Positions 1 to 8,039 of a stretch of 21,179 nt of DNA are shown here, piece after piece (the stretch's first letter is position 1; each line of letters opens with the position of its first letter). A program made the translations under genes and the position numbers. The stretch comes from an uncultured Collinsella sp. (GTDB lineage: Bacteria; Actinomycetota; Coriobacteriia; Coriobacteriales; Coriobacteriaceae): assembly GCA_900552145.1 (NCBI GenBank), contig URYW01000025.1, positions 1 through 21,179 of the forward strand, in the 5' to 3' direction. Below the pieces are notes generated by a model. It searched no databases. It had not been told where the DNA came from and saw only the letters and a program-made list of their open reading frames with translations.

Positions 1-699
1 TGCTCGTGCTGCATGGACGGCATCGGTCTTTGGGCCACGTCGAGCGTTCTTTCACGCACCGAGGGCCACAAGGCGGGTATCGTCTCCCTTCGTGAGATTA
101 TTACCGCCTGCGTGCGTCTGGGCGTCGATGTGCTTTCGGCCTATGCTTTTTCTACCGAAAACTGGAACCGCCCGCAGCACGAAGTCAACGTTCTGATGCA
201 CCTGTTTGCCAAGACGTTTATCGACGAGCTTCCGCTTCTGAAGCGCGAAAATGTGCGCGTTGTCTTTTTGGGTGACATTTCCGCGCTGCCCAAGAAGACC
301 CGCGACGTTTTTGAACGCGGTCTTGCCGAGTGCGCCGATCACACCGGTATGACGCTGGCGCTTGCCGTCAACTATGGCGCGCGTGCCGAGATTACCCGCG
401 CTGTCCGTCAAATCGCACTCGACACTGCCGCCGGTAAGATCGATCCTGCCGCAATTGATGACGACATGGTGGCTTCCCACCTCTATACCGCCGGTCTTCC
501 CGATCCTGAGCTTGTGATTCGCACCTCTGGTGAGCTGCGCCTTTCGAACTACCTGCTGTGGCAGGTGGCTTATTCCGAGTTCTATGTCACCGATACCTAT
601 TGGCCCGACTTTGATCGTTGGGGCCTTGTCGACGCCATTTTGGCCTATCAGGGCCGTGACCGTAGGTTTGGTGGACTGAGCAAGACCGAGGAGGCTTAA
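1..699 (+). CDS. uppS: Isoprenyl transferase (undecaprenyl diphosphate synthase), 5'-truncated by the window edge
   Basis: Cis-prenyltransferase that condenses isopentenyl diphosphate units onto an allylic primer to give the C55 lipid carrier for peptidoglycan precursors. The frame is open from base 1, and the ATG at 13 is the internal Met of the family motif MDGNGRWA rather than the start, so about 20-30 N-terminal residues are missing. Seen: RTEGHKAG, AYAFSTENWNRP, the NYGARAEI region and the C-terminal RTSGELRLSN / LLWQ / YSEFY / WPDFD block typical of UppS. Oddity: the first motif reads MDGIGLWA, and the next residues SSVLSRTEGHKAG also depart from the usual R-G-L pattern. The catalytic Asp of the motif is kept, but the Asn and Arg after it are replaced. 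The rest of the protein looks normal. It ends 2 nt before cdsA and is probably co-transcribed with it. Confidence 0.93.
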   Translation, partial: CSCCMDGIGLWATSSVLSRTEGHKAGIVSLREIITACVRLGVDVLSAYAFSTENWNRPQHEVNVLMHLFAKTFIDELPLLKRENVRVVFLGDISALPKKTRDVFERGLAECADHTGMTLALAVNYGARAEITRAVRQIALDTAAGKIDPAAIDDDMVASHLYTAGLPDPELVIRTSGELRLSNYLLWQVAYSEFYVTDTYWPDFDRWGLVDAILAYQGRDRRFGGLSKTEEA

Positions 700-701
700 T
701 C

Positions 702-1616
702 GTGTCCGATCGTCCCAAGACATCTGCTCCCAAGACGCCAGTTTCCGCGGCGCCTGCGCGCAAGGCTGCCGCTGCGGGAGCACCTGCAGCAAAGAGCGGC
801 ACCGGTTCGTGGCTTGCGGGCTTTATTACCCGTGCCGCCGCCGGTATCGTTTATGCCGTTGTCTTTATCCTGTGCCTGGTTTTGGGTATCGTGCCCACGG
901 CCATCTTTGTTTCTGTCATGAGCGGTCTGTGCTGCTATGAGTTTTTCCGTATGACAAGGCTCGATGGCAAGATGGCTAACGAGCGCATGGGTATCGCTGC
1001 CGCCGTACTCTTTCCGCTGTCGGCGTTGGGCGATTCGATGTTGCTGAATGCCCTGCTTTTTGCCCTGATGCTCGCTGTGGGCATTTGGTATGTCTGGTCG
1101 CCGCGTACCCGCATCTCTGATGTGGCCGTGACGCTCATGGGTCCCATCTACACTGGCTTTATGCTGTCGGCTATCGTGCTGCTGCGCGATGCCGTGCCCG
1201 GTTTTGCCGGCGCCCTGCTTTCGGTGGGCGTTTGCGCGTCCCTTTGGGTCTCCGATTCGTTTGCCTACATCGTGGGTAGCCGTATCGGCAAACACAAGAT
1301 GGTTCCCAAGATCTCTCCCAAAAAGAGCTGGGAGGGGTTTGTTGGCGGCATCCTGGGCTCGGTTTTGATTTGGCTCATCCTGTGGGCGACGCACTTCTAC
1401 AAACTCAGCCTGCCCTATGCGCTGCTGTGCGGCGTGGTGGTGTCCATTTTGGGCGTTATCGGCGACCTTATCGAGTCGCGCATCAAGCGCGGTGTGGGCG
1501 TTAAGGATTCCGGTAACCTCATCCCGGGCCACGGCGGCATGCTCGATCGTAGCGATTCGCTTATCTTCGGCTGCATCACCGCGCAGCTGATGCTGATGAT
1601 CGGAGGCGTGCTGTAA
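702..1616 (+). CDS. cdsA: Phosphatidate cytidylyltransferase
   Basis: Integral membrane enzyme that makes CDP-diacylglycerol from phosphatidate and CTP, the entry point to phospholipid synthesis. 304 residues. The N-terminal 35 or so residues are Pro/Ala/Lys-rich and probably cytoplasmic. Several hydrophobic segments follow, then DSFAYIVGSRIGKHK and PKKSWEGFVGG. The C-terminal CDP-diglyceride synthetase signature begins near residue 259, with KRGVGVKD and PGHGGMLDRSDS. The GTG start at 702 is supported by GAGGAGG at 688-694, inside the end of uppS. The stop codon overlaps the dxr start (TAATG), so translation of the two is probably coupled. Confidence 0.95.
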   Translation: MSDRPKTSAPKTPVSAAPARKAAAAGAPAAKSGTGSWLAGFITRAAAGIVYAVVFILCLVLGIVPTAIFVSVMSGLCCYEFFRMTRLDGKMANERMGIAAAVLFPLSALGDSMLLNALLFALMLAVGIWYVWSPRTRISDVAVTLMGPIYTGFMLSAIVLLRDAVPGFAGALLSVGVCASLWVSDSFAYIVGSRIGKHKMVPKISPKKSWEGFVGGILGSVLIWLILWATHFYKLSLPYALLCGVVVSILGVIGDLIESRIKRGVGVKDSGNLIPGHGGMLDRSDSLIFGCITAQLMLMIGGVL

Positions 1617-2803
1617 TGTCATTCCAGACGACGTATGGCCCCGATGGACGCCTCCGTGTTGCCATCCTGGGCTGCACGGGCTCTATCGGCACCCAGGCGC
1701 TCGATGTGTGCCGTCAGCATGCCGATCGCTTGCAGGTGACGGCGCTGTCCGTTAACTCCAGTACCTCCGAGCTCGTTGCCGCTGCCCGCGAGTTCTCGGT
1801 TCCGGCGGTTGCCGTGGCCGATGTCGCTCATGGCGATGACGCCGTGCTGCAGGAGTTGCCCGAGGGAACGAAGCTTGGCCTTGGCGCGCAGGCGGTTTGC
1901 GAGCTCGCGCGTCGCGACGATGTCGACTGCGTGCTCGTTGCTATTGTGGGCGCCGCTGGTCTCGAGGCGAGCCATGCGGCCTTGACCTCAAATAAGCGCC
2001 TTGCTCTTGCCAACAAGGAGTCCCTCGTCGTCGGTGGCGACTTGCTTATGCCGTTGGCACAACCGGGCCAGCTTATTCCAGTCGACTCTGAGCACTCCGC
2101 CATCTGCCAGTGCTATCTGGGGGAGGACCCGCGCGAGGCTCATTGTATTTGGCTCACCTGCTCGGGCGGTCCGTTCTTTGGCCGAACGCGCGACGAGCTC
2201 AATCGCGTGACGCGTGCCGATGCCCTCGCACATCCCACGTGGGCCATGGGCGCCAAGATCACCATCGACTCCGCCACCCTTATGAACAAGGGCCTGGAGC
2301 GCATTGAGGCCATGCATCTGTTTAACTGCGACCTCGATTTCATTAACGTGGTCGTGCAGCGTCAGTCCAAGATTCACTCTATGGTCGAGTTTGCCGACGG
2401 CTCCGTGATGGCGCATCTCGGTGCTTCCGACATGCGTATTCCCATCCAGTTCGCGTTCTCGTATCCCGAGCGTTGGGATACCCCGGCGCCTCGTATCGAT
2501 TTCCGCGAGCTGGGGCAGCTCACGTTTGATGCTGCCGACATGGATACCTTCCGCTGTCTGGCACTGGCCGAACGTGCCGGCAAGACGGGTGGCACCATGC
2601 CGTGCGTGCTCAATGCCGCCAACGAGGTCGCCGTCGATGCCTTCCTGCACGATGGCTGCAGCTTCACCGATATCGATCGCATTGTGGAATCCTGCATGGA
2701 TGCCCACGATATGCAGGCGGTCGATTCGTTTGAGCAGCTTCGCGACATCGATGCGTGGGCGCGTGAAAAGGCTGCGCAGGTGCTCGCCGCAATCCGTTCC
2801 TAA
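1616..2803 (+). CDS. dxr: 1-deoxy-D-xylulose 5-phosphate reductoisomerase
   Basis: Second step of the MEP isoprenoid pathway: NADPH-dependent rearrangement and reduction of DXP to 2-C-methyl-D-erythritol 4-phosphate. 395 residues, the usual size. Seen: the nucleotide-binding GCTGSIG at residues 19-25, ANKESLVVGG, the metal and substrate-binding PVDSEHSAI, SGGPFFGRT (flexible loop region), and HPTWAMGAKITIDSATLMNKG followed by E-A-M-H-L-F. The ATG overlaps the cdsA stop by one base, with CGGAGG at about 1601-1606 as ribosome binding site. It shares the operon with ispG (same pathway) and uppS, which uses the pathway's product. Confidence 0.97.
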   Translation: MSFQTTYGPDGRLRVAILGCTGSIGTQALDVCRQHADRLQVTALSVNSSTSELVAAAREFSVPAVAVADVAHGDDAVLQELPEGTKLGLGAQAVCELARRDDVDCVLVAIVGAAGLEASHAALTSNKRLALANKESLVVGGDLLMPLAQPGQLIPVDSEHSAICQCYLGEDPREAHCIWLTCSGGPFFGRTRDELNRVTRADALAHPTWAMGAKITIDSATLMNKGLERIEAMHLFNCDLDFINVVVQRQSKIHSMVEFADGSVMAHLGASDMRIPIQFAFSYPERWDTPAPRIDFRELGQLTFDAADMDTFRCLALAERAGKTGGTMPCVLNAANEVAVDAFLHDGCSFTDIDRIVESCMDAHDMQAVDSFEQLRDIDAWAREKAAQVLAAIRS

Positions 2804-2828
2804 CCCATAAGGATTGCTTTTTCGTTTT

Positions 2829-4190
2829 ATGGATACTGTTCTGAGCGTTCTCTCATCGGTCTTTTGGGGCCTACTGATGCTTTCCGTCCTCGTGTTTTTG
2901 CACGAGGGCGGCCACTTTTTGGCGGCGCGTGCCTGCGGCGTCCGTGTGACCGAGTTCTTTTTGGGCCTGCCGTGCCGCTTTGACATCCATTATACGTCGC
3001 GTCGCATTGGAACCAAGTTTGGCGTGACCCCGCTGCTGCTGGGTGGCTACGCTGCCATCTGCGGTATGGATCCGACCGATGTCTCGTGCGCCGATCGCGT
3101 GCTCGCGGCTGTCTATCGTCATGGTCGCGTGACCGTGGCCGACCTTGCTGTCGAGCTCGAGCTTTCCGAGGAGGATGTGCTCGAGGCTTGTGCTCTGTTG
3201 CTGGGCTGGGGCTCCATCGCACCTTGGTATGAGGAAGGGGAGAAGCCCTTACCGAGCTACTATCCCACCAAGTATCAGACGCTGCCGCGAGACGCGGCGG
3301 GCTACACCACCTTTGACGGCCGCCGGTTCGATCGAGAGCATGCGACTGCCGAGGGCGATGTGTGGGAGCTGCCGTGCGGCGAGGCTGATTTCTTGGCGCA
3401 AGAGCGTTCGCACACTTATCTTGGCCAGGGTTTTCTCAAGCGCGCCCTTATGCTGCTCGCGGGCATTCTCGTCAATATCCTGACGGGCTTTTTGCTGCTT
3501 ATGAGCATCTACTCTATTGCGGGTGTCACCGTGCCGATGGATACCAACGTGATCGGTCAGGTTGACGAGGGGTCTATTGCCGCCAAGGCGGGTATCGAGG
3601 GCGGCGACGCGATCCTTTCGGTCGACGGTGTCTCATGTTCCACTTGGATGGACGTCTACGATGCTATCGGCAAGGCTGCCGGTAAGGACGATATCGCCAT
3701 CGAGTACGAGCGTGACGGCAAGCAGCATTCGACCACGGTTGCGCTCAAAGAGGACGAGCGCCTAGGTGTGTATGCCTCTTCGCAGGTGGTCCGTTTAGAC
3801 CCCATCACGTCGGCTCGCCTGTCTTTCTCCTATGTCGTGCAGACAGCGGAGGGCGTGATGCGCCTACTCCAGCCGCAGCATACGATGGAGATTCTCGACC
3901 AGTCCTCGTCGATCGTGGGCATCAGCGTCATGTCCTCTCAGGCGGCTGCTGCCGGCCCCGTAACGTTCTTGTCGTTTGCCGCGCTCATTTCGTTCTCGCT
4001 GGGTTTTATGAACTTGCTGCCCATCCCCCCGCTCGACGGGGGAAAGCTGGTTATCGAGATCATCCAAATGGTCGCCGGTCGCGAGCTGCCACTCAAGGTG
4101 CAGACAATCGTCAGCTATGTCTGCATCGCGGTCTTTGCGCTGCTGTTTGTTTATATGCTTCGTTCCGACGTCCTTCGATTTATTTTGTAG
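2829..4190 (+). CDS. rseP: RseP-like site-2 metalloprotease (M50) with an unusual cytoplasmic insert
   Basis: Intramembrane zinc protease of the RseP/RasP family, which cleaves transmembrane anti-sigma factors or signal peptide remnants. With the ATG at 2829 it has 453 residues. Seen: the zinc motif HEGGH at 25-29 in the first membrane segment, GGYAAICGM at 72-80, a membrane segment around 205-230, a PDZ domain around 235-310 (DEGSIAAKAGIEGGDAILSVDG), and NLLPIPPLDG (395-404) carrying the third zinc ligand. Oddity: residues 81-193 separate GGYAAICGM from the LGQGFLKRALMLLAG segment. This stretch is longer than usual, and its first part looks like a winged helix. The LAGILVN site has Ile where Pro is common. 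Start choice: an in-frame TTG at 2814 sits directly against AAGGA (2809-2813), which is too close. The ATG has the same AAGGA 15 nt away, so the start is uncertain. The client protein is unknown. Confidence 0.92.
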   Translation: MDTVLSVLSSVFWGLLMLSVLVFLHEGGHFLAARACGVRVTEFFLGLPCRFDIHYTSRRIGTKFGVTPLLLGGYAAICGMDPTDVSCADRVLAAVYRHGRVTVADLAVELELSEEDVLEACALLLGWGSIAPWYEEGEKPLPSYYPTKYQTLPRDAAGYTTFDGRRFDREHATAEGDVWELPCGEADFLAQERSHTYLGQGFLKRALMLLAGILVNILTGFLLLMSIYSIAGVTVPMDTNVIGQVDEGSIAAKAGIEGGDAILSVDGVSCSTWMDVYDAIGKAAGKDDIAIEYERDGKQHSTTVALKEDERLGVYASSQVVRLDPITSARLSFSYVVQTAEGVMRLLQPQHTMEILDQSSSIVGISVMSSQAAAAGPVTFLSFAALISFSLGFMNLLPIPPLDGGKLVIEIIQMVAGRELPLKVQTIVSYVCIAVFALLFVYMLRSDVLRFIL

Positions 4191-4195
4191 GGGAG
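4189..4195 (+). promoter_or_regulatory. Ribosome binding site deciding the ispG start
   Basis: AGGGGAG overlaps the rseP stop codon and lies 8 nt before the TTG at 4204. This favours the TTG as ispG start over the in-frame GTG at 4195, which is part of the motif itself, and over the open frame extending upstream into rseP. Confidence 0.7.
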
Positions 4196-4203
4196 TGTTT
4201 GGA

Positions 4204-5286
4204 TTGTCTTTATCCCATCCTTTGCCGCGCGAGCTGACGCGCCCCGTATATGTGGGCGGCGTGCAGATCGGTGGTGGCGCGCCGGTGGTGGTTCAGTCCA
4301 TGACCTGCACCGATACCGCCGACGCCCAGGCAACGCTTGCGCAAGTGCGTGCGCTTGCCCAGGCGGGTTGCGATGTTGTGCGCGTGAGCGTGCCTACCGA
4401 GGCTGCGCTCGAGGGCTTTCACACGATTTGTGCCGAGTCTCCGGTGCCAATCGTCGCCGATATCCACTTTAACCATAAGCTTGCCATCGGCGCCGTCGAG
4501 GCCGGTGCTGCCAAGCTGCGCATCAATCCCGGCAATATCGGCGATTGGGCCAAGGTTGACGCGGTGATCGATGCTGCTGGTGCCGCGGGCTGTGCGATTC
4601 GTATCGGCGTCAATGCCGGTTCACTCGAGCAGGATATCGCCGAGCGCGACGACCTCACGCAGCCCGAAAAGCTCGTGATGTCGAGCGAGCGTTTTGTCAA
4701 GCATTTTGAAGACCGCGGCTTTACCAACATTGTGCTTTCGGCCAAGGCCCATAGCGTGCAAACGACGCTCGATACCTATCGAGCCCTGTCGCGTGAGATT
4801 CCCCATGTTCCGCTTCACCTGGGCGTAACCGAGGCGGGGACCATGCTCCAGGGCACCATCAAGAGCTCTGTAGGCTTGGGTATCTTGCTTTCCGAAGGCA
4901 TTGGCGACACCATGCGTGTGTCGCTCACAGCCGATCCGGTTGAGGAGCCGCCGGTTGCCTGGGGTATTCTGCAGTCGTTGGGCCTGCGTCGCCGTGGCCC
5001 CGAGATTGTCTCGTGCCCCACATGCGCCCGCTGCCAGGTTAACCTTATTCCCATTGCCGAGGAGGTTACCGAGCGGCTTAAGAACTACTCCGCGCCGCTT
5101 TCGATCGCTGTGATGGGATGTGCCGTTAATGGCCCCGGCGAGGCTTCTGATGCCGATCTGGGCGTTGCTTGCGGACGTGGTCAGGCCTTGCTCTTTTCGC
5201 ATGGCCAGATCATTGGTAAAGTAGCTGAGGACCAAATTGTCGACGCGCTTATGGCAGAGGTCGACAAGCTTATTGAGGAGAAATAA
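4204..5286 (+). CDS. ispG: 4-hydroxy-3-methylbut-2-en-1-yl diphosphate synthase (GcpE)
   Basis: Penultimate MEP pathway enzyme: a 4Fe-4S protein that reductively opens the cyclic diphosphate MEcPP to HMBPP. About 360 residues, the short bacterial form. Seen: the N-terminal TRPVYVGGVQIGGGAPVVVQSMT, the barrel segment VPIVADIHFNHKLA, KLRINPGNIG, and the cluster domain with SCPTCARC (Cys271 and Cys274 as likely ligands) plus MGCAVNGPGEASDAD (Cys306 and Glu313). These match the known three-Cys-plus-Glu ligand set. I start it at TTG 4204, because the frame stays open upstream into rseP but similarity begins only near RELTRPVYVG. It lies 13 nt after rseP, and its stop abuts the proS ATG. Confidence 0.96.
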   Translation: MSLSHPLPRELTRPVYVGGVQIGGGAPVVVQSMTCTDTADAQATLAQVRALAQAGCDVVRVSVPTEAALEGFHTICAESPVPIVADIHFNHKLAIGAVEAGAAKLRINPGNIGDWAKVDAVIDAAGAAGCAIRIGVNAGSLEQDIAERDDLTQPEKLVMSSERFVKHFEDRGFTNIVLSAKAHSVQTTLDTYRALSREIPHVPLHLGVTEAGTMLQGTIKSSVGLGILLSEGIGDTMRVSLTADPVEEPPVAWGILQSLGLRRRGPEIVSCPTCARCQVNLIPIAEEVTERLKNYSAPLSIAVMGCAVNGPGEASDADLGVACGRGQALLFSHGQIIGKVAEDQIVDALMAEVDKLIEEK

Positions 5287-7008
5287 ATGACCCGAGCAAT
5301 GTATATGTCTAAGCTCTATGCGCCGACGCTTAAAGAGGATCCGGCGGACGCTGAGCTCGCCAGTCACCGCCTGCTGCTCCGTGCCGGCATGATCCGCAAG
5401 GAGGCCGCCGGCCTGTATTCCTACCTGCCGCATGCCTGGCGCTCGATCCGTAAGATCGAGAACATCGTGCGTGACGAGATGGACGCTGCCGGCGCCCAGG
5501 AGCTTATGATGCCTATCATGGTCGACGCCGAGTTGTGGCGCGAGTCCGGGCGCATCGACGCCTATGGCAAGGAGCTTGTGCGCTTTGACGACCGTCATGG
5601 TCGCGAGTTCGTCCTGGGCCCCACGCACGAGGAGACCGTCACGGCCCTGGTGCGCAACGAGCTGCGCTCCTACAAGCAGCTGCCCGTCAACCTGTACCAC
5701 ATTCAGGACAAGTTCCGCGACGAGTTCCGCCCCCGCTTTGGCCTGATGCGCGGTCGCGAGTTCATCATGAAGGACGCCTACAGCTTCTCCGCCACGCAGG
5801 AGAGCCTGCAGGAGGAGTATGACAAGATGAAGCAGGCCTACGCTAACATCTGCGAGCGCTGCTATATCAAGGCCCTGCCCGTTGTTGCCGACTCCGGTGA
5901 GATCGGTGGCGATACCTCCGTCGAGTACATGGCTTTGGCCGACGCCGGCGAGGCTTCGCTCGTCTACTGCGACGATTGCGGCTTTGCTGCCGATGACGAG
6001 GCGGCAAGCACCAAGGTCGTCGTGACCGAGGGTCCTGGTGACGGTACGCTCACCAAGGTTGAGACTCCGGGCATGGGCACCATTGAGGCAGTTGCTAAGT
6101 TCTTTGGGTTCCCCGAGAACGGCACGCGCAAGTCGCTGGCGCTCATCGACGCCGAGGGCAAGCCGGTCGTGGCCATTGTTCCGGGCGATCACGAGCTCAA
6201 CGATTGCAAGGCCGAGCACGTCTTTGGCAAGGGCTATCGCATGATGACCGACGAGGAGCTTCAGGCGAACGGTCTGCACAAGGGCTTTATCGGACCGGTT
6301 AACCTGCCCGATGGCATTCGTCTGGTGTGCGACGAGAGCCTGCGCGATTCCAAGCAGTGGGCCTGCGGTGCCAACGAGGTCGATTATCACTTTACCGGTG
6401 CCTGCCCCGAGCGCGACTTTACCGTCGATGAGTGGGCCGATCTGGTCACCGTTGTCGCCGGCGACCCCTGCCCGCACTGCGGCAAGCCGCTCTCCGCTGC
6501 CCGCGGCATCGAGGTCTCTCAGGTCTTCCAGCTGGGCACCAAGTATTCCGAGGCCATGGGTGCCACCTTTATGGACGAGGACGGCAAGGAGAAGCCGCTC
6601 ATCATGGGCTGCTACGGCGTTGGTGTGTCCCGCTCGCTCGCTGCCGTCGTGGAGCAGCACAACGACGAGCACGGTATCGTCTGGCCGGTCTCCGTTGCCC
6701 CGTACGAGGTCGCGGTGATTCCGCTCGATCCCAAGAAGGAGGAGTGCGCTACCGTCTGCGAGCAGATCGTTGATGGCCTGTGCGCCGAGGGTATCGAGGT
6801 TGTCGTCGACGACCGCGACGAGCGTCCCGGCTTTAAGTTTGCCGACAACGACCTTATGGGCTTCCCGTATCAGGTCGTTCTGGGTAAGCGTGGCCTTAAG
6901 AATGGCACCGTTGAGCTCAAGGACCGTGCCACGGGTGAGCGCGAGGATGTGGCGATCGACGAGGTCGTCGCCAAGGTCGCCGAGCTTGTGAAGGCAGCAC
7001 GCCGTTAA
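5287..7008 (+). CDS. proS: Prolyl-tRNA synthetase, bacterial type with editing domain
   Basis: Class II aminoacyl-tRNA synthetase charging tRNA-Pro. 573 residues, close to the E. coli enzyme. Seen: GMIRKEAAGLYSYLP, motif 2 region LGPTHEETVT through FRDEFRPRFGLMRGREFIMKD, an inserted editing (INS/YbaK-like) domain at about residues 225-390 including PGDHELND, motif 3 GCYGVGVSRSLAA, and a C-terminal anticodon-binding domain (VVVDDRDERPGFKFAD). The ATG lies directly after the ispG TAA, with GAGGAG at 5275-5280. A second in-frame Met at 5302 would also fit the family. Last gene of the uppS operon, followed by a strong terminator. Confidence 0.97.
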   Translation: MTRAMYMSKLYAPTLKEDPADAELASHRLLLRAGMIRKEAAGLYSYLPHAWRSIRKIENIVRDEMDAAGAQELMMPIMVDAELWRESGRIDAYGKELVRFDDRHGREFVLGPTHEETVTALVRNELRSYKQLPVNLYHIQDKFRDEFRPRFGLMRGREFIMKDAYSFSATQESLQEEYDKMKQAYANICERCYIKALPVVADSGEIGGDTSVEYMALADAGEASLVYCDDCGFAADDEAASTKVVVTEGPGDGTLTKVETPGMGTIEAVAKFFGFPENGTRKSLALIDAEGKPVVAIVPGDHELNDCKAEHVFGKGYRMMTDEELQANGLHKGFIGPVNLPDGIRLVCDESLRDSKQWACGANEVDYHFTGACPERDFTVDEWADLVTVVAGDPCPHCGKPLSAARGIEVSQVFQLGTKYSEAMGATFMDEDGKEKPLIMGCYGVGVSRSLAAVVEQHNDEHGIVWPVSVAPYEVAVIPLDPKKEECATVCEQIVDGLCAEGIEVVVDDRDERPGFKFADNDLMGFPYQVVLGKRGLKNGTVELKDRATGEREDVAIDEVVAKVAELVKAARR

Positions 7009-7038
7009 TCGACGATTTCGCTTGTAGTTCGATATACG

Positions 7039-7087
7039 GGACGGCCCCGCATTTCTCCAGATCGGGGAGATGCGGGGCCGTCCTTTT
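7039..7087 (+). terminator. Intrinsic terminator after proS
   Basis: Arms at 7039-7058 and 7064-7083 pair over 20 bp, two of them G-U, around the loop AGATC, and are followed by TTTT. It begins 31 bases after the proS stop and closes the uppS-proS operon. Confidence 0.93.
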
Positions 7088-7112
7088 ATCTTGTGGCATC
7101 CTCGATATCTAA

Positions 7113-7154
7113 AAGGAAAACCCCACAGCCCATGCGAGCTGCGGGGTTTTCCTT
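7113..7154 (-). terminator. Intrinsic terminator for the minus-strand phosphotransferase gene
   Basis: Arms 7113-7129 and 7138-7154 form a 17-bp stem. The single imperfect position is a G-U pair on the minus strand but an A-C mismatch on the plus strand, which points to use on the minus strand. The T-rich run TTTTCCTTTT completes it. It starts 33 bases after the phosphotransferase stop. Confidence 0.85.
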
Positions 7155-7186
7155 GTGCCTCCGATGCGAAATAAATCGCTCAGATA

Positions 7187-7951
7187 TTACTGATAATCGA
7201 CGACGTCGATCCAGTTCTTCAGGAACTCATCGTTCACGTTGCGCTTACGAGCGAGCTCGGAAGCGGCGACGATGCTCGTCCACTGACGCACGACCTGCAT
7301 GGGCATGTCGGCGCGGTCGCAGTAGAGCTCCAGGTAGGCCTCGGCCTGATCCTTGCTGTTGAGGGCAAAGAGCAGGTAGGTGGTGGCAACGTCGGCAGCA
7401 GGGGAGCCCTGGGTGGCGTGTGCCCAGTCGCACACATAGAGCTGGCCGTCGTCGCCGACGATGACGTTGGAGGGGTTGAAGTCGCCGTGGCAGACCTTGA
7501 ACTCCTTGGTCATGCCGTCCAGACGCTCCTGAAGGTTGTAGCGCGTGGTGGCATTGAGCTGATCGAGGCTGTCGATCATGCGGGCGAACTTGTCGCGCTG
7601 ACGGTTGAGCAGCGGGGAGGTGTAGCCGTGGATCTCGATCTGGAGGTCGACGAACATCTCGAGGTACTCACCAAAGCGCTGGGGCTCGGCAGTCATCTTC
7701 TCGGCAAGGGTGGTGCCCGGAACCTTCTCGGTCACGAGCGCCCAGCCGTTGGCGTTCTCGAGCTGGGAAACCTCGAGAGCCTTGGGGCTGCGGATGCCGC
7801 ACTCATTGATGCGGGCAAGATTCAAAGCCTCGTTGAACACGTCGGAGACAGGCTTGGTCTCGTTAAAGACCTTGACGATCTTGTCGCCCAGGTCGTAAAC
7901 GACCTTGTTGCCACGGCGGACGAGCTCGGTCTTGGAATCGGGTAGCAGCAT
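7187..7951 (-). CDS. Phosphotransferase of the aminoglycoside/choline kinase fold, substrate unknown
   Basis: 254 residues of the APH (protein-kinase-like) superfamily. Seen: an N-lobe with KVVYDLGDKIVKVFNE, in which the Lys of VKVF is the likely ATP-binding lysine, and WALVTEKVPGTTL near the hinge. The catalytic loop is HGDFNPSN at 155-162, and the metal-binding Asp is in VCDWAHA (Asp175). It resembles the small TIGR02172-like kinases common in anaerobes more than known antibiotic-resistance enzymes, so resistance should not be assumed. The ATG at 7951 is preceded by GAAAGGAT with a 7-nt gap. It lies 88 bases downstream of adhE on the same strand with a hairpin between. No promoter is evident between them, so read-through from adhE is possible. 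Fold certain, substrate not known. Confidence 0.85.
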   Translation of the reverse strand: MLLPDSKTELVRRGNKVVYDLGDKIVKVFNETKPVSDVFNEALNLARINECGIRSPKALEVSQLENANGWALVTEKVPGTTLAEKMTAEPQRFGEYLEMFVDLQIEIHGYTSPLLNRQRDKFARMIDSLDQLNATTRYNLQERLDGMTKEFKVCHGDFNPSNVIVGDDGQLYVCDWAHATQGSPAADVATTYLLFALNSKDQAEAYLELYCDRADMPMQVVRQWTSIVAASELARKRNVNDEFLKNWIDVVDYQ

Positions 7952-7983
7952 GGTTGCATCCTTTCAACGATGCGATAGAAGCG

Positions 7984-8022
7984 ACGGCGGGGGTGTGTGA
8001 AACACCCGTGCACCCCCGCCGT
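7984..8022 (-). terminator. GC-rich hairpin between adhE and the phosphotransferase gene
   Basis: A perfect 12-bp stem (7984-7995 with 8011-8022, ACGGCGGGGGTG) with a 15-base loop begins 17 bases after the adhE stop. On the minus strand no T run follows, so it may be a weak terminator or a 3'-end stabiliser that lets some transcripts continue into the kinase gene. Confidence 0.5.
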
Positions 8023-8039
8023 TAAAAACCGTGCTAAAA

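Noticed and set aside
4117..4203. Upstream extension of ispG into rseP
   Set aside because: The residues encode Cys- and Phe-rich sequence unlike the family. The ribosome binding site at 4189-4195 points to TTG 4204.
4621..6672. Open frame of 683 codons on the minus strand across ispG and proS
   Set aside because: It is antisense to two clear, conserved genes, has the same low-complexity composition, and has no recognisable domain or ribosome binding site.
7187..7951. Aminoglycoside resistance gene
   Set aside because: Only the general kinase-fold motifs are seen, with no features specific to a characterised resistance enzyme, so a resistance role is not supported.
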